64,000 bases of DNA from Lachnospiraceae bacterium V9D3004 (GCA_000621985.1 JHWW01000007.1:1-64000), one strand, 5' to 3'; shown: positions 52,167-62,225, counted from the stretch's first letter. Program-made: numbers and translations. The notes: generated from the letters alone by a model not told the origin.

Positions 52167-53328
52167 TAAAAAACACCTCTTTTAGTTTTTCCTGAATTAT
52201 TCTTTCCGAATTCTCTTTACTTAACAATTCACTTAATTCTTTCCCTTTTTTTGACTCTTCTTTGTACTTTTCATAATTAAAATGCATTTCAACAATCGCA
52301 TTTGCCATCTCATCTAATGAACTTACTATACACGGAAACACGCCCAAATTGTCAGCTTTCATCACGCACTCTAGTGTATTTAATACTATAGTAGGTAATC
52401 CAAATACCATTCCTTCGTAAATACCTCTACCAAACGTTTCCCATTGTGAAACAGAAATATTATAATCACACTCTCCCATGGTTTTTTCCAATTGATTACG
52501 TGAACTGTTTCCATGAAAAAAAACATATTTCGAAAGTTCATTTTCTTTCATATACGCAATGCACTCTTTATAAATTTTATCATCTTGAATTGCTCCTACA
52601 CAGTGCAATTCCGCCTTTACACCTTTTCCTATAATAATTTTTACCAATCTCAGTGCGTCTAAATGATTTTTCTGTAATCGTACTGAAGCGATATATAATA
52701 GTTTTATCTCTTTAATACTTCTTATGCTTCTTGTCTGATTGGTAAATTCCACAGGTCTCGGTACTACTAATATTTTATCTTTATAAACACCATAGTAATT
52801 AACCAGCATTTCTTTTTCTACATTACTAGGAGAAATAATCAACTTAACATTGCTTAGTACATTCTTTTCTTTTTTAATATAAATTGCTGGAACTAATTCA
52901 CCACTCTTTAAGTAGGAGCTACCGGTAAACATTGGAAATAACACAATTTTATCTAACAGTCTTTTTTCACCCTCCATAGCCAATATAAACATAGCATGCT
53001 GAACTATGATAAAGTCATAGTATTGATAAAGCTTTTTTATTTCTTTTTTTGCAATTTCAGCTTGTGATAGTCTAACAAGAAATTTTTCTTCATTATGCAA
53101 ACTATAGTTTTTAAATAACGCAAAGTCATCATAATAAACAAAAATTTTATTTACTCCATCAATTGTACTATGTTCATCAATATCATCCCTAAAGCACAAC
53201 AGATCAACAATATAGTCACTTTTCAAAGAATGAATTATCTCTTTCGTTGTAGAATCTCCGCCATCTGTACTTTTTGTTGTAAATGGCCATTTAGCTGTCA
53301 CAACAAGTACTTTCCTTTTTAACCGCAT
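52153..53328 (-). CDS. Family 4-type glycosyltransferase
   Basis: A 391-residue GT-B enzyme: VLVVTAKWPFTTKSTDGGDS (glycine-rich N-terminus), IVQHAMFILAM, LLYIASVRLQKNHLDALRLV, and the donor-site region SQWETFGRGIYEGMVFGLPT with the E-x7-E motif of GT4. It overlaps both neighbours (38 and 14 bases), so translation is coupled. Confidence 0.85.
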   Translation of the reverse strand: MRLKRKVLVVTAKWPFTTKSTDGGDSTTKEIIHSLKSDYIVDLLCFRDDIDEHSTIDGVNKIFVYYDDFALFKNYSLHNEEKFLVRLSQAEIAKKEIKKLYQYYDFIIVQHAMFILAMEGEKRLLDKIVLFPMFTGSSYLKSGELVPAIYIKKEKNVLSNVKLIISPSNVEKEMLVNYYGVYKDKILVVPRPVEFTNQTRSIRSIKEIKLLYIASVRLQKNHLDALRLVKIIIGKGVKAELHCVGAIQDDKIYKECIAYMKENELSKYVFFHGNSSRNQLEKTMGECDYNISVSQWETFGRGIYEGMVFGLPTIVLNTLECVMKADNLGVFPCIVSSLDEMANAIVEMHFNYEKYKEESKKGKELSELLSKENSERIIQEKLKEVFFSGVL

Positions 53329-55171
53329 TTTCTAACACCTCAATAAACTTTTGCATATCCAGTGAAGAACATATACTAACACCAATATAGCGTTCATCAT
53401 TTATGCTATGATTGACCAAAAATGATTTATGACACAATTCCATAAATGACAAATCTAATACTCCGTTGCCAACCCCAATACTTCTATTTGTTTTTAAAAT
53501 ATGTGAACAAATGAACCTTAGAGTATTTCCCTTTTCTATTTCTTCAGAAATAAGTTTTAAATTGTTGCTATTTTTGCATACTGCATATGGCGTATCTTTT
53601 AACTCCACATTTATCTCTTCAATTATATCTTCACTGATTCCAATCACCTTATAATTAATATAAAGTTTATCCACTTCACTTATTTTTTTTACATTGTATC
53701 CTTTACTTTCAATATAACACTTAATGTAATCTATCAACTTTTCATTAGGACCGCGCAAACTATCATGGTAGTTCTCCCAAAAAATGAATTTATTTCCATA
53801 TAACAGAACTTTTTTTCCGCAATTTGCGATAATTATTATTTTATTTACGTAATCATTTACATACGGGTAATTCTTAAAGATATTATCAAGTTCTCCAGCC
53901 GTATTTATTATAAGATTACATATATCTGATAATCTCAGTATCCTCTCAAAATTACGCTTATTAATATCTTGACCACAAAAATCGTGAATTATTGAGCCTT
54001 CTATATCGATTACCAAGTTAGCTTTATGTGCATACTTTTTCTCAACATTCATCAATTCTCTATATATTTTCTCAAAAATATAAAACCAATCATATTTTTC
54101 TATTTCATTTGATAAAACATCCACCTTCTTTTGAATAATATTTTCTATTTCATTTTCATAAGAAGAAGAATCTTCCAAAATAAACCCTATTTGTCTTTGT
54201 TCCAAAAACAATTCTGATACTCCACCAACATTTGTAGCTATTATCGGTGTTTTACAGCAAATAGCCTCAATCATACTTCTACCCATTGTTTCAGTATGAA
54301 TATAGTCGTCTCTACCACTTTTACGAACATATTCTAAACTCATATTCAAAAGATAGTCTATCGATGCTATAAGCCTCAGTGATTCATCAATGTTCAATTG
54401 TCCAACCATCGTATACTGTTCAGGTTCCAACCTATTTTTTAATTTTTGAATAATGTTATTCTCTTCTGAACCCGAACCAGCAATAACCAAATGCCATTTC
54501 ACATTTCTTATCTTACTCAATATATCAATAGTCTGTTCAATACCTTTAAATTTCTCGAACCTCGAAACTATTCCTAATACACACGCTTCCGAATCAATTT
54601 TATATTTTTCTATCAATTTTTTGCGTAACGTAGATTTAATACTTGAATACTCACAACACTTTTTTACATCAACACCCCCTCTAACCATCACTATTTTTTC
54701 TTTCATAATACCAATATTTAGCATTCTATGTGTTGAATATGAACTATTAGAAATAATATAATCCAGGGAATTAATTGCATTAGTCCAAATACGTCTTCTA
54801 TCATCTATTCCAAGAGACATATCACTTATTGCTGCTTTTACAAATTCATTTCCCCCTGAACGCATTATCATTACAGCATTGGGATTATCAGTTCGAATAG
54901 ATATATAATCTTCTATCCAATGTCCATCATTAAAAAAAAGGATCTGAACATTGAACTCTTTTATTATTTTTATCATTTCATCGTATGATGAATATGTAAA
55001 CACTTTCTCTTTGACACAATCCCATACAGTCTCCATCGTTACTATGCATCTCAATAGTCCAATATTTTGAAAGTACTCACAAAAATATCGTGCATGTGTT
55101 TCCATTCCACCAATCGCACCAGCATCGCTTCCACAAAAAAAAGCAATGTACCTATTTCCACCAGTATTCAT
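53291..55171 (-). CDS. Glycosyltransferase fused to a HAD-like domain
   Basis: A 626-residue two-domain protein. Residues 1-375 are a GT4 glycosyltransferase: GAIGGMETHARYF, GIVSRFEKFKGIEQTIDIL and the E-x7-E region MGRSMIEAICCKTPIIATNV. Residues 390-610 look like a Cof/SPP-type HAD phosphatase: ANLVIDIEGSI in place of DxDG, INTAGELDN, and GVGNGVLDLSFM in place of GDGxND. In motif I the second Asp is Glu, so phosphatase activity is uncertain. Fusion would allow transfer followed by dephosphorylation of the product, as in sucrose synthesis. Confidence 0.75.
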   Translation of the reverse strand: MNTGGNRYIAFFCGSDAGAIGGMETHARYFCEYFQNIGLLRCIVTMETVWDCVKEKVFTYSSYDEMIKIIKEFNVQILFFNDGHWIEDYISIRTDNPNAVMIMRSGGNEFVKAAISDMSLGIDDRRRIWTNAINSLDYIISNSSYSTHRMLNIGIMKEKIVMVRGGVDVKKCCEYSSIKSTLRKKLIEKYKIDSEACVLGIVSRFEKFKGIEQTIDILSKIRNVKWHLVIAGSGSEENNIIQKLKNRLEPEQYTMVGQLNIDESLRLIASIDYLLNMSLEYVRKSGRDDYIHTETMGRSMIEAICCKTPIIATNVGGVSELFLEQRQIGFILEDSSSYENEIENIIQKKVDVLSNEIEKYDWFYIFEKIYRELMNVEKKYAHKANLVIDIEGSIIHDFCGQDINKRNFERILRLSDICNLIINTAGELDNIFKNYPYVNDYVNKIIIIANCGKKVLLYGNKFIFWENYHDSLRGPNEKLIDYIKCYIESKGYNVKKISEVDKLYINYKVIGISEDIIEEINVELKDTPYAVCKNSNNLKLISEEIEKGNTLRFICSHILKTNRSIGVGNGVLDLSFMELCHKSFLVNHSINDERYIGVSICSSLDMQKFIEVLENAVKKESTCCDS

Positions 55172-55874
55172 ATAATCTCTTTCTTTCCTCTAATTCGAAT
55201 TTTTTTCTTATTCCTCGGCCATATTTCAATGCAGTGATTATTTTCATCAAATCGATATTTATATCTGATATTGTAGAAACAAGATAGGTATTTGGAATAG
55301 ATGCAAGCAAATATGACCTATCCCAATCCCTAACCCCATATCCTGAATTCTGAAAATCAAATATAATTAAAGTATTCTTCTTATCATCCCAACCAATGTT
55401 TTCAAAAGAATAATCTCCATGAATAAGCACATCATTTTTTTTCAAAAACAATTCTTTAACCAAATAAACATATTCACTTTGTATATCGCTGGGAAGATAA
55501 TCAATAATAGAATATAATTCTTTTTCTAACAATTCATTTCTAAAGTCGTTTCCTTGCGTGTAAGTTGGCATCATAGTTAATTGCTCAAGAGCTATTTTAA
55601 GAATAGACTTATCTACCAAATATTTACTAATCGTCTTTATTTCTATAAATTCAAACTCGCTAAAGAACATCTTTTTTGTTTCACTATACCCCCACCCTAA
55701 AAATTGGGGACAATTAATTCCGTTATTCAATGCTTCATTTGAAAACTTTTCTTCCAAAACAATCTCGGATTCTCCTGCATATTTATAATATTTCCTAAAT
55801 ATATCTCCATCCCTATAACTAACTGTGCTTCGCCTTTCACATATGAATTCTTCCACATCATCACTTCCTAACAA
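55152..55874 (-). CDS. APH/choline-kinase-type phosphotransferase
   Basis: A 240-residue kinase-fold protein with the Brenner motif DVLIHGDYSFENIGWDD (catalytic Asp and Asn near 150-155) and LIIFDFQNSGYGVRDWDRSYL (metal-binding Asp). Such enzymes phosphorylate hydroxyls on sugars, choline or antibiotics. TTG 55874 overlaps the carbamoyltransferase gene; GTG 55856 behind AGGAAG is an alternative. With the HAD domain next door it may form a phosphorylated intermediate, later removed. Confidence 0.85.
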   Translation of the reverse strand: MLGSDDVEEFICERRSTVSYRDGDIFRKYYKYAGESEIVLEEKFSNEALNNGINCPQFLGWGYSETKKMFFSEFEFIEIKTISKYLVDKSILKIALEQLTMMPTYTQGNDFRNELLEKELYSIIDYLPSDIQSEYVYLVKELFLKKNDVLIHGDYSFENIGWDDKKNTLIIFDFQNSGYGVRDWDRSYLLASIPNTYLVSTISDINIDLMKIITALKYGRGIRKKFELEERKRLYEYWWK

Positions 55875-57366
55875 TAAGATTATCGCCTATACATAATGCA
55901 TCCAAATCCAAAGAATCGTATGCTTTCATAATATCATCTTTACTACTTGCAATTGGCATTCCTGACGAATTATAAGAAGTATTAAGAATTCCAAATACTC
56001 CAGTCCTTTTTTTAAAACATTTAATCAATTCATAATATGAATGTAGCTCTTCTGAATCATACACTGTTTGAAAGCGACAGGTTCCATCAATATGAACAAC
56101 GCTTTTTAAGATGTCTCTATACTCTGGTAAAACCGGCACAGCATGCAGCATATAATCCAATCCTTTTGATTTACCAGTTATTATTTCAACATCCTCTTTT
56201 AATATCGAAGCCGCAAAGGGTCTCCATGCTTCTCTTTTTTTTATTCTTTTATTCAAAACATCTTTAGCGTTGTTTATCGAAGGGTTTACCAAAATCGATC
56301 GATGTCCTAAAGCTCTTGGTCCAATCTCACTTTTTCCTTGACACCAACCTACAATTTTGCCATTTGCCAACAGAGACGCAACTTTTTTTATAGTTTCAAT
56401 TGAAGCATAGCCCAGATCCTGATCCGTATGACAAAACGGAAATCCTTCAATATAAATATCTTTTCCCAAATATTCAGACATAAACTTTAAACAACCCAAC
56501 GATAAGCCCCCATCATAAGAATGTGGTGGAATAATCATTTCATACTTATTGCAAAGATATTCATTATAAACAGTATTTTGAGCCCCTCCCCCTGAATAAA
56601 CTATTGAAGAATTATCTCTAGTATTTTCACGAATCAACGAATCTATTCTGTTTTCTATCCACTTATGATAAGATGCAAGCCAATCATAAAATAGCTCTGT
56701 TTTATAATTGCATAAATCCTCAACTCTATGACCTTTATAATCTAACTTAAGGGTATTTGAAACTCCATACTTATCTGCATATGTTTGTAACTTTTCAATA
56801 TAGTTACTATCCTCTTTTCCGTATGCATGCGCTCCCATTATTTTACCTGCATAATCCAATTCTCCCCCTTTCAAATGCATTAATTTTCCAATTTGATTAA
56901 ACATCAAGCAATAAGCGTCCTCCCTACTACTGAATATCATTTTGCTTTTTTTTATATCAAAAGGTTTTTCTATAACAGAACACTTTACTTGATAATCTCC
57001 CTTTCCATCTATACACACACCATAGTCCACTTCTTGTCTAACTAATGGAAACGCACTCAACACATGAGCATAATGATGATCTATACAATACGTTCTTGCA
57101 TTTTGAAAAAAATCTAAAGGATTAACTTCTTGCCACAACTCGCCCTCATCACATATTCCTAAATCATTTCTATTCCCATCAGAAAAGCAAACATAATCAG
57201 GATAAAAATTGTTTTCATCACATACTCTTTTTACCCATTCTATATCTCCTTTCTTATGCTTTGATTGAATTATTCTCTCTAATTTATAATATCTCACCAA
57301 ACCATCAGAATCACACAATGAAATGTTGCTATCGTGACCCCCAATGTAAAATCCTATCATTCTCAT
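55861..57366 (-). CDS. Carbamoyltransferase (NodU/CmcH/TobZ family)
   Basis: A 501-residue protein with an N-terminal YrdC/Kae1-like domain (GFYIGGHDSNISLCD, CIDHHYAHVLSAF with metal-binding His) and a C-terminal domain (EIGPRALGHRSILVNP, REAWRPFAASIL, FGILNTSYNSSGMPIA). It makes carbamoyl-adenylate from carbamoyl phosphate and ATP and transfers the carbamoyl group to a sugar hydroxyl. Enzymes like this decorate Nod factors, cephamycin and tobramycin. It is the first gene of the operon. The upstream 98 bp contain TTGTAG/TAATAT with 17 bp spacing. Confidence 0.92.
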   Translation of the reverse strand: MRMIGFYIGGHDSNISLCDSDGLVRYYKLERIIQSKHKKGDIEWVKRVCDENNFYPDYVCFSDGNRNDLGICDEGELWQEVNPLDFFQNARTYCIDHHYAHVLSAFPLVRQEVDYGVCIDGKGDYQVKCSVIEKPFDIKKSKMIFSSREDAYCLMFNQIGKLMHLKGGELDYAGKIMGAHAYGKEDSNYIEKLQTYADKYGVSNTLKLDYKGHRVEDLCNYKTELFYDWLASYHKWIENRIDSLIRENTRDNSSIVYSGGGAQNTVYNEYLCNKYEMIIPPHSYDGGLSLGCLKFMSEYLGKDIYIEGFPFCHTDQDLGYASIETIKKVASLLANGKIVGWCQGKSEIGPRALGHRSILVNPSINNAKDVLNKRIKKREAWRPFAASILKEDVEIITGKSKGLDYMLHAVPVLPEYRDILKSVVHIDGTCRFQTVYDSEELHSYYELIKCFKKRTGVFGILNTSYNSSGMPIASSKDDIMKAYDSLDLDALCIGDNLIVRK

Positions 57367-57464
57367 TAATAAATCACACTTTCATTTGATAAATATTATG
57401 AACCATTATTAATACCTACAATCCTCTGTCACAATGATAATAACACATATTATTATATGACACC

Positions 57465-58286
57465 CTACTCAAACTTCCACTCTCTATCGTCCATCATCTT
57501 AGCCATCTCAGCCCTAGCTTTCTCCTGACCCTCGATAGCACCTTTTAAGCTCTTCTTGTACATATAGTTGCCGTCATCAACAACCATAGAATACAAATAC
57601 CTCTCCGCACTCTGATAGCATGCAAGCGCCGTCCTAGGATCCTTCTTGGTACCCTCACCGTTCAGATGCATATTACCTAAACGAAGCAAAACCGGACCGG
57701 CAACCACACTAGCCGCTTCCTCCGTCATAGTCTCCATACAACGCTCATAAATCAGAAGCGCCTCTTTAAGATTCTTCTCTACATAATAGCCGTTATAATA
57801 CATATCGCCAATCTTATACAACGAAATCAAATGACCGTCAAACGCACCAAGCGCAAAATAATGAAAAGCCTTCTCGTAATCCACTTCTCCATCACGACCA
57901 TAATAGTAGCAATAGCCGAGATTCTCCTGCGCCTGCCTATTACCATTTGCCGCAGCCATATTGTAATACTTCATAGCCTTTTCGAAACTCTGCTCAAATC
58001 CACGATTGCCATCATAATACATAGCACCAAGATCATTTATAGCATCAGCATTTTCCTCTTCGATCTCCGAAAGAAGCAAATCTTCAAGAAAATGTATAAT
58101 TTCCGGAGTCCACTCCTTAGGCTTGTCAGATTCCGCAAATGAAACAAACACTCCATACGCATCATCTCTTACTTCATCCGGCAAATCTAGCCAACCCTCA
58201 ATATACTCCGTTGTTTCCGGGTACCTCTTGTCATCAAGAGTCTCAAACACTTTGCATATCTTTTTGTTTAACACCTGTACATCCAT
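57465..58286 (-). CDS. SEL1-repeat protein
   Basis: A 273-residue protein with SEL1/TPR-like repeats from about residue 80: AINDLGAMYYDGNRGFEQSF, EKAMKYYNMAAANGNRQAQE, NLGYCYYYGRDGEVDYEKAF, and two more. It is acidic, cytoplasmic and without catalytic motifs. AAAGGAGG precedes ATG 58286. It is downstream of the McrBC-like genes and may be part of their transcript; SEL1 proteins often mediate complex assembly. Confidence 0.85.
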   Translation of the reverse strand: MDVQVLNKKICKVFETLDDKRYPETTEYIEGWLDLPDEVRDDAYGVFVSFAESDKPKEWTPEIIHFLEDLLLSEIEEENADAINDLGAMYYDGNRGFEQSFEKAMKYYNMAAANGNRQAQENLGYCYYYGRDGEVDYEKAFHYFALGAFDGHLISLYKIGDMYYNGYYVEKNLKEALLIYERCMETMTEEAASVVAGPVLLRLGNMHLNGEGTKKDPRTALACYQSAERYLYSMVVDDGNYMYKKSLKGAIEGQEKARAEMAKMMDDREWKFE

Positions 58287-58341
58287 CGTAACGCCCCTCC
58301 TTTGTAACTCATCAATACCTACACCATAAAAACTGTGCCCT

Positions 58342-58599
58342 TTATCTCTCTACATCAGGAAAATCAAATCCCATCTTCTCATATCGCTCCTCCACAGACA
58401 TAGTTCTATCAACCAAAATATCAAACATCTCTTCACATTCTTCATCAATAGTATGAGTATAGCCAAGTATCATATCAGTAAAATGCTGAAATGTTAGGTT
58501 ATTACAAGATACATCACCGAATACCATTTCAATACTATCATAAATCTTGTAAATCTCATCATTTACGCTAATCAATGTCAGCATATCGTTCTTTGTCAT
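58342..58599 (-). CDS. Small acidic protein, unknown
   Basis: An 85-residue, strongly acidic protein (MTKNDMLTLISVNDEIYKIY then DEECEEMFDILVDRT). No family recognised. ATG 58599 seven bases after TAGGAG is the start, just after the McrC-like stop (the TAG of the site is nearly the McrC end). Close spacing puts it in the restriction operon. Confidence 0.65.
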   Translation of the reverse strand: MTKNDMLTLISVNDEIYKIYDSIEMVFGDVSCNNLTFQHFTDMILGYTHTIDEECEEMFDILVDRTMSVEERYEKMGFDFPDVER

Positions 58600-58613
58600 C
58601 AAATCACTCCTAG

Positions 58614-60011
58614 TCAATTATCATTTTTTATTTCCAACATTTCAATAATCACTTTTTTTAGATTACTTCTTGTTTCCTGAACATCATCCTCAAATATAAA
58701 CGGCATTCTCACAAAATGTATATTTATATCTCCACTTGGTCCCTTGCTTGTTGCTATAGGGTATGTTGTATCTATATCCTCAAACCTAAATTGCGGGTAT
58801 AATAAATATACATCTAACGCCCCTCTTTTTCTGGCATACTCACAAACTTGATAAACGTCTCCTTGATGTGACTCGCTTCCTATAATCTGTCGCACTTCAT
58901 CAGTGTTTCCCTCAAATCTCGAAATCGCTTTATACTTAGTATCAAGTATAAATACCTTATCCTCATATTCCACAAGTATATCGTGTCTCATTGTAAACAC
59001 GCCGTCATATTCTTGACCATCAATATTAATACTGTCCACAAGTTTCATATCACTCTTTTGCAGGTATGCCTTACCTCCTAAATCTTCTACAACTTCTTGC
59101 ATAAAACCACCGATAAAACCTTCAAAGAGTAAATCTGTAGGAAATAAAAAACAAAAAGAATCATTCTTATCTAAAGCATAACTTGAAGACTGGTTTAGCA
59201 AAAACATTTTACTCATACTTACAATTATTCTATAATTGCCATTCATTTTGCTTAGTCTTATCTTATCACAGTCAGAAGGTTTGCATACTTGATCTGATAC
59301 TTCATCTAAGCGAATAAGAATATTACGTATTATTTGCTGACTACGTGCTGAATCTGTAATATTCAAAAGAAACTTACAAGTATGTTTGATAATTCTATTA
59401 ACCATATTATCAAATTCAAAAGTTGAATATGTACACCTAAATTTTTCACTTTGACCATTAGGTATTTTGTTTAAGAAATAATCCTTAATATCAAATTTAC
59501 CCTTTATACAACTTATATCTTCTGTCTCTTCTATGTACTTAAAGAATAAGCCTCTCTCTATCGCACTACGCACATATCCAACGTACAAACTAATAAATAA
59601 TTCTTTAAGGTTATCCGAATCCCTATATTCTGTTGTAATATTTATAAAGGGATAAGATAAGCGATTACAATATTCTAACCATTTCACAAGGTTATCCATC
59701 AAATGGTTTTGATTAAGCTTATCCGTTTTATAATCTCCTACTCTGCGTTTAAATACTTTAGGGTAAATATTTATTTGTTCTCCATTGTAAACGACTGTTC
59801 CAATATATTTTTTTGTCCTTATGCCAAGATGACCTGTAAATCCCAAAAACTGTTGTTTAGAATCTACTTTTCCGTCTTCATAAAATACAGATCTCTGTTC
59901 CCAATTTTGCTGAAGAAACTCTGCAAAGTCATCCTGCTCACTCTTGGTTCTCCAAGCATCTGGCAAATCCTCGTTATCAATTTCAGACTCTTCAAATAAA
60001 TTCAAAACCAT
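58614..60011 (-). CDS. McrC-like nuclease subunit
   Basis: A 465-residue McrC/LlaJI-type protein. The N-terminal part (GFTGHLGIRTKKYIGTVVYN) contacts McrB in the family; the middle has EDISCIKGKFDIKDY and FEFDNMVNRIIKHTCKFL. The C-terminal PD-(D/E)XK site reads YDGVFTMRHDILVEYEDKVF then ILDTKYK (D...D-x-K). It cuts DNA when activated by the McrB partner encoded directly upstream (2 bp). Corresponds to YdjA of the BsuMI system. Confidence 0.88.
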   Translation of the reverse strand: MVLNLFEESEIDNEDLPDAWRTKSEQDDFAEFLQQNWEQRSVFYEDGKVDSKQQFLGFTGHLGIRTKKYIGTVVYNGEQINIYPKVFKRRVGDYKTDKLNQNHLMDNLVKWLEYCNRLSYPFINITTEYRDSDNLKELFISLYVGYVRSAIERGLFFKYIEETEDISCIKGKFDIKDYFLNKIPNGQSEKFRCTYSTFEFDNMVNRIIKHTCKFLLNITDSARSQQIIRNILIRLDEVSDQVCKPSDCDKIRLSKMNGNYRIIVSMSKMFLLNQSSSYALDKNDSFCFLFPTDLLFEGFIGGFMQEVVEDLGGKAYLQKSDMKLVDSINIDGQEYDGVFTMRHDILVEYEDKVFILDTKYKAISRFEGNTDEVRQIIGSESHQGDVYQVCEYARKRGALDVYLLYPQFRFEDIDTTYPIATSKGPSGDINIHFVRMPFIFEDDVQETRSNLKKVIIEMLEIKNDN

Positions 60012-60013
60012 AC

Positions 60014-61591
60014 TTACAATTCCTTCTCAACAATATAGACTCTTCCCGTCTTATCATCAATTACTGTATAATCAACTTTTTCTATCGTATCATCTAGTGC
60101 TTTACAAACATTCTTCTTATTGTCATAAAAATACTCATAAAGCAATGGAATAATACTATTGTTCATTATATCTGGCAACTCATCAGCTGTTTTGTTCATG
60201 AAATAAGAATGTCCAACTAAAAGATCTCCACTACCAAGAGAATCGTATAAATAAGCATTTAGTCTTTCAAAGAGTTTTCTTAATTTTTCATCGTTTATCA
60301 ACGACGAATTAGGTCTTTGTTCCTTAAAGATGAATCTTCTCCTTAGTGCAGCATCAATTAACGATATCGACTTATCTGCAGAATTCATTGTTCCTATAAT
60401 GTACAAATTGTTAGGAACCGCAAAGACATCCCCCGATTGAAGAGTAGCACAAGTCTCATTAACTTCACCCCATCTTTTATCTTCCTCAATTAAAGTAATC
60501 AATTCACCAAATACTTTAGATATATTTGCTCTATTAATTTCATCAATTATAATCACGTAATTATTCTCAAGATCATTAAGGGCTCTATCAGCTATTTTCT
60601 TAAAAACTCCATCTACAGTCTTAAATGCCATTTTATCACTATTTGTATCTGGTCTCAGTCCTTGAATAAACTCCTCGTAACCATAACTCTGATGAAAAGT
60701 TGTGAAAACGACTTGTCCATCTCTCAACAGTTCGTTATATACCCTCATAAGCTCTTTTCTGTTTTCAGGCACTGGCAATCCAACCACCTTCAACGCATAC
60801 TCTGCGGTCCCGTATGTCTTTCCTGTACCAGGCGCTCCGTAAATAATCATATTTAACGGATGTGACTTGTCACTTCTAGGACTTCTTTCTATCTCCAAAC
60901 AATTCTTAAGCTTATATTCACACTTTATATCCTCGTCTTCATAAAACTTAACACCAAATTCATCTTTTCGAATCGACTCATACATCCTTAACCCTTTACC
61001 AAGCTCAACTTGATAAGTTTCACTGACACCAGCTGCAGCTATGATACTTGCAGCAGAGTATCCTTTTTCTTTAATAATCTTTCCATACTTTACTCCAAAC
61101 ATATGGATAGCTGTCGTTTTGCTTGCAACGTCTGGACCATCATACATACTTAAAAGTATTTCACCAAGTTTTTCAACAGAATAATCCTCAGCATCTTCAT
61201 CAACAATTAAATACTTTTTATCTTCTGTTTCCGAATTAAGCAAGCATTTCACCATTTCAGAATATAATGATTTGTATTGCTCTTCTGAGATATTACAGAT
61301 ATTTTTATCTGACATCAACTCTAATAATTCTTCGTTTATTTTTCCACCAGTAGAAATATCAATTTCCTTAAACAAAACTATTCTTTGAGGTGAATCAGCT
61401 CTTTCAACCTTAAAAACCATTTTTGCAATACGATCCGAATCATTATATCCTATAATCATATCACCAACTTGAATATCTGCCATCATCCCTTGATCTATTG
61501 CAGATGTATATTCAAATGATACCCTCTTACCAGAGTCCAATATCGAAAAAGTATTTATTATAGTATCAATTTTTAACAAATAGTATTTCAC
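60014..61591 (-). CDS. McrB-like AAA+ GTPase subunit
   Basis: A 525-residue protein. The N-terminal 230 residues (PUA/EVE-like pattern: GDMIIGYNDSDRIAKMVFKV) would bind DNA or couple to the specificity subunit. The AAA+ part has Walker A IYGAPGTGKTYGTAEY near 255, Walker B VIIIDEINRANISKV and the McrB consensus GTMNSADKSISLIDAALRRR. McrB rings hydrolyse GTP to translocate DNA and drive McrC. GTG 61591 follows GGAGG. Corresponds to YdiS of BsuMI and R1.LlaJI. Confidence 0.92.
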   Translation of the reverse strand: MKYYLLKIDTIINTFSILDSGKRVSFEYTSAIDQGMMADIQVGDMIIGYNDSDRIAKMVFKVERADSPQRIVLFKEIDISTGGKINEELLELMSDKNICNISEEQYKSLYSEMVKCLLNSETEDKKYLIVDEDAEDYSVEKLGEILLSMYDGPDVASKTTAIHMFGVKYGKIIKEKGYSAASIIAAAGVSETYQVELGKGLRMYESIRKDEFGVKFYEDEDIKCEYKLKNCLEIERSPRSDKSHPLNMIIYGAPGTGKTYGTAEYALKVVGLPVPENRKELMRVYNELLRDGQVVFTTFHQSYGYEEFIQGLRPDTNSDKMAFKTVDGVFKKIADRALNDLENNYVIIIDEINRANISKVFGELITLIEEDKRWGEVNETCATLQSGDVFAVPNNLYIIGTMNSADKSISLIDAALRRRFIFKEQRPNSSLINDEKLRKLFERLNAYLYDSLGSGDLLVGHSYFMNKTADELPDIMNNSIIPLLYEYFYDNKKNVCKALDDTIEKVDYTVIDDKTGRVYIVEKEL

Positions 61592-61593
61592 CC

Positions 61594-62214
61594 TTAATCC
61601 TCCGTTTCTATAAAAGCTTTAGTCCACGCACAGAATCTTTCTATACGTGTCTGATTTTGATCAATTTCAATTACAGCGTATTCCTTCGTTGAATAATCAC
61701 CAATCAGACTCTTGTCTCCCACTTTAACATCATAATAGTCTGTCTCTTCAGGAGAATCTTGTCGTTTCTTTTTTGAAACCAAAAACTCTATTGCTAGCGG
61801 CTTACCTTGAACACTTACATTTTCATTAATCATATCTTTTCTATCCGGTGTAAGCAATTCAAATCCAGAAGCTGCTTTTTGTATGACCAAGGTGTTTATT
61901 TTCTTCGCATAATCTATGATTCTCGTATATTCGTTGTTAATAATTCTACATTCCAGTGTTATGCTGTCACCAGCATATAAATCTTTAGCTGAATAATATG
62001 GTCCCAATCCAACAATCCTTTTTTCTCGTCCGATTGTATGTCTTATTGGATAGACAAAACCAGTTTCTCTATCTATAAAATCATACACCTTATTAGGTTC
62101 CGGAAAAACATCAGAAATATCAAGCGTTTGCGGCACTAAAACATATGTATCGTGGGTTCCCGACTTTCCTAATTCAGTATTATTCAATTGCTTTGTTATC
62201 TGAACACTCTTCAC
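61594..62214 (-). CDS. EcoRII-N-like DNA recognition protein
   Basis: A 206-residue protein whose first 130 residues read KQLNNTELGKSGTHDTYVLV, PQTLDISDVFPEP, YPIRHTIGREKRIVGLGPYY and YAGDSITLECRI. This follows the EcoRII N-terminal effector-binding (B3-like) domain: T-x-G-x-SG-x-H, hydrophobic strands and the final GD. Such a domain recognises a specific DNA site. Position between methyltransferase and McrB-like genes matches YdiR of BsuMI. GTG 62214 behind AGGAGG. Family call is from pattern, not from alignment. Confidence 0.6.
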   Translation of the reverse strand: MKSVQITKQLNNTELGKSGTHDTYVLVPQTLDISDVFPEPNKVYDFIDRETGFVYPIRHTIGREKRIVGLGPYYSAKDLYAGDSITLECRIINNEYTRIIDYAKKINTLVIQKAASGFELLTPDRKDMINENVSVQGKPLAIEFLVSKKKRQDSPEETDYYDVKVGDKSLIGDYSTKEYAVIEIDQNQTRIERFCAWTKAFIETED

Positions 62215-62225
62215 ACAGCCACCTC

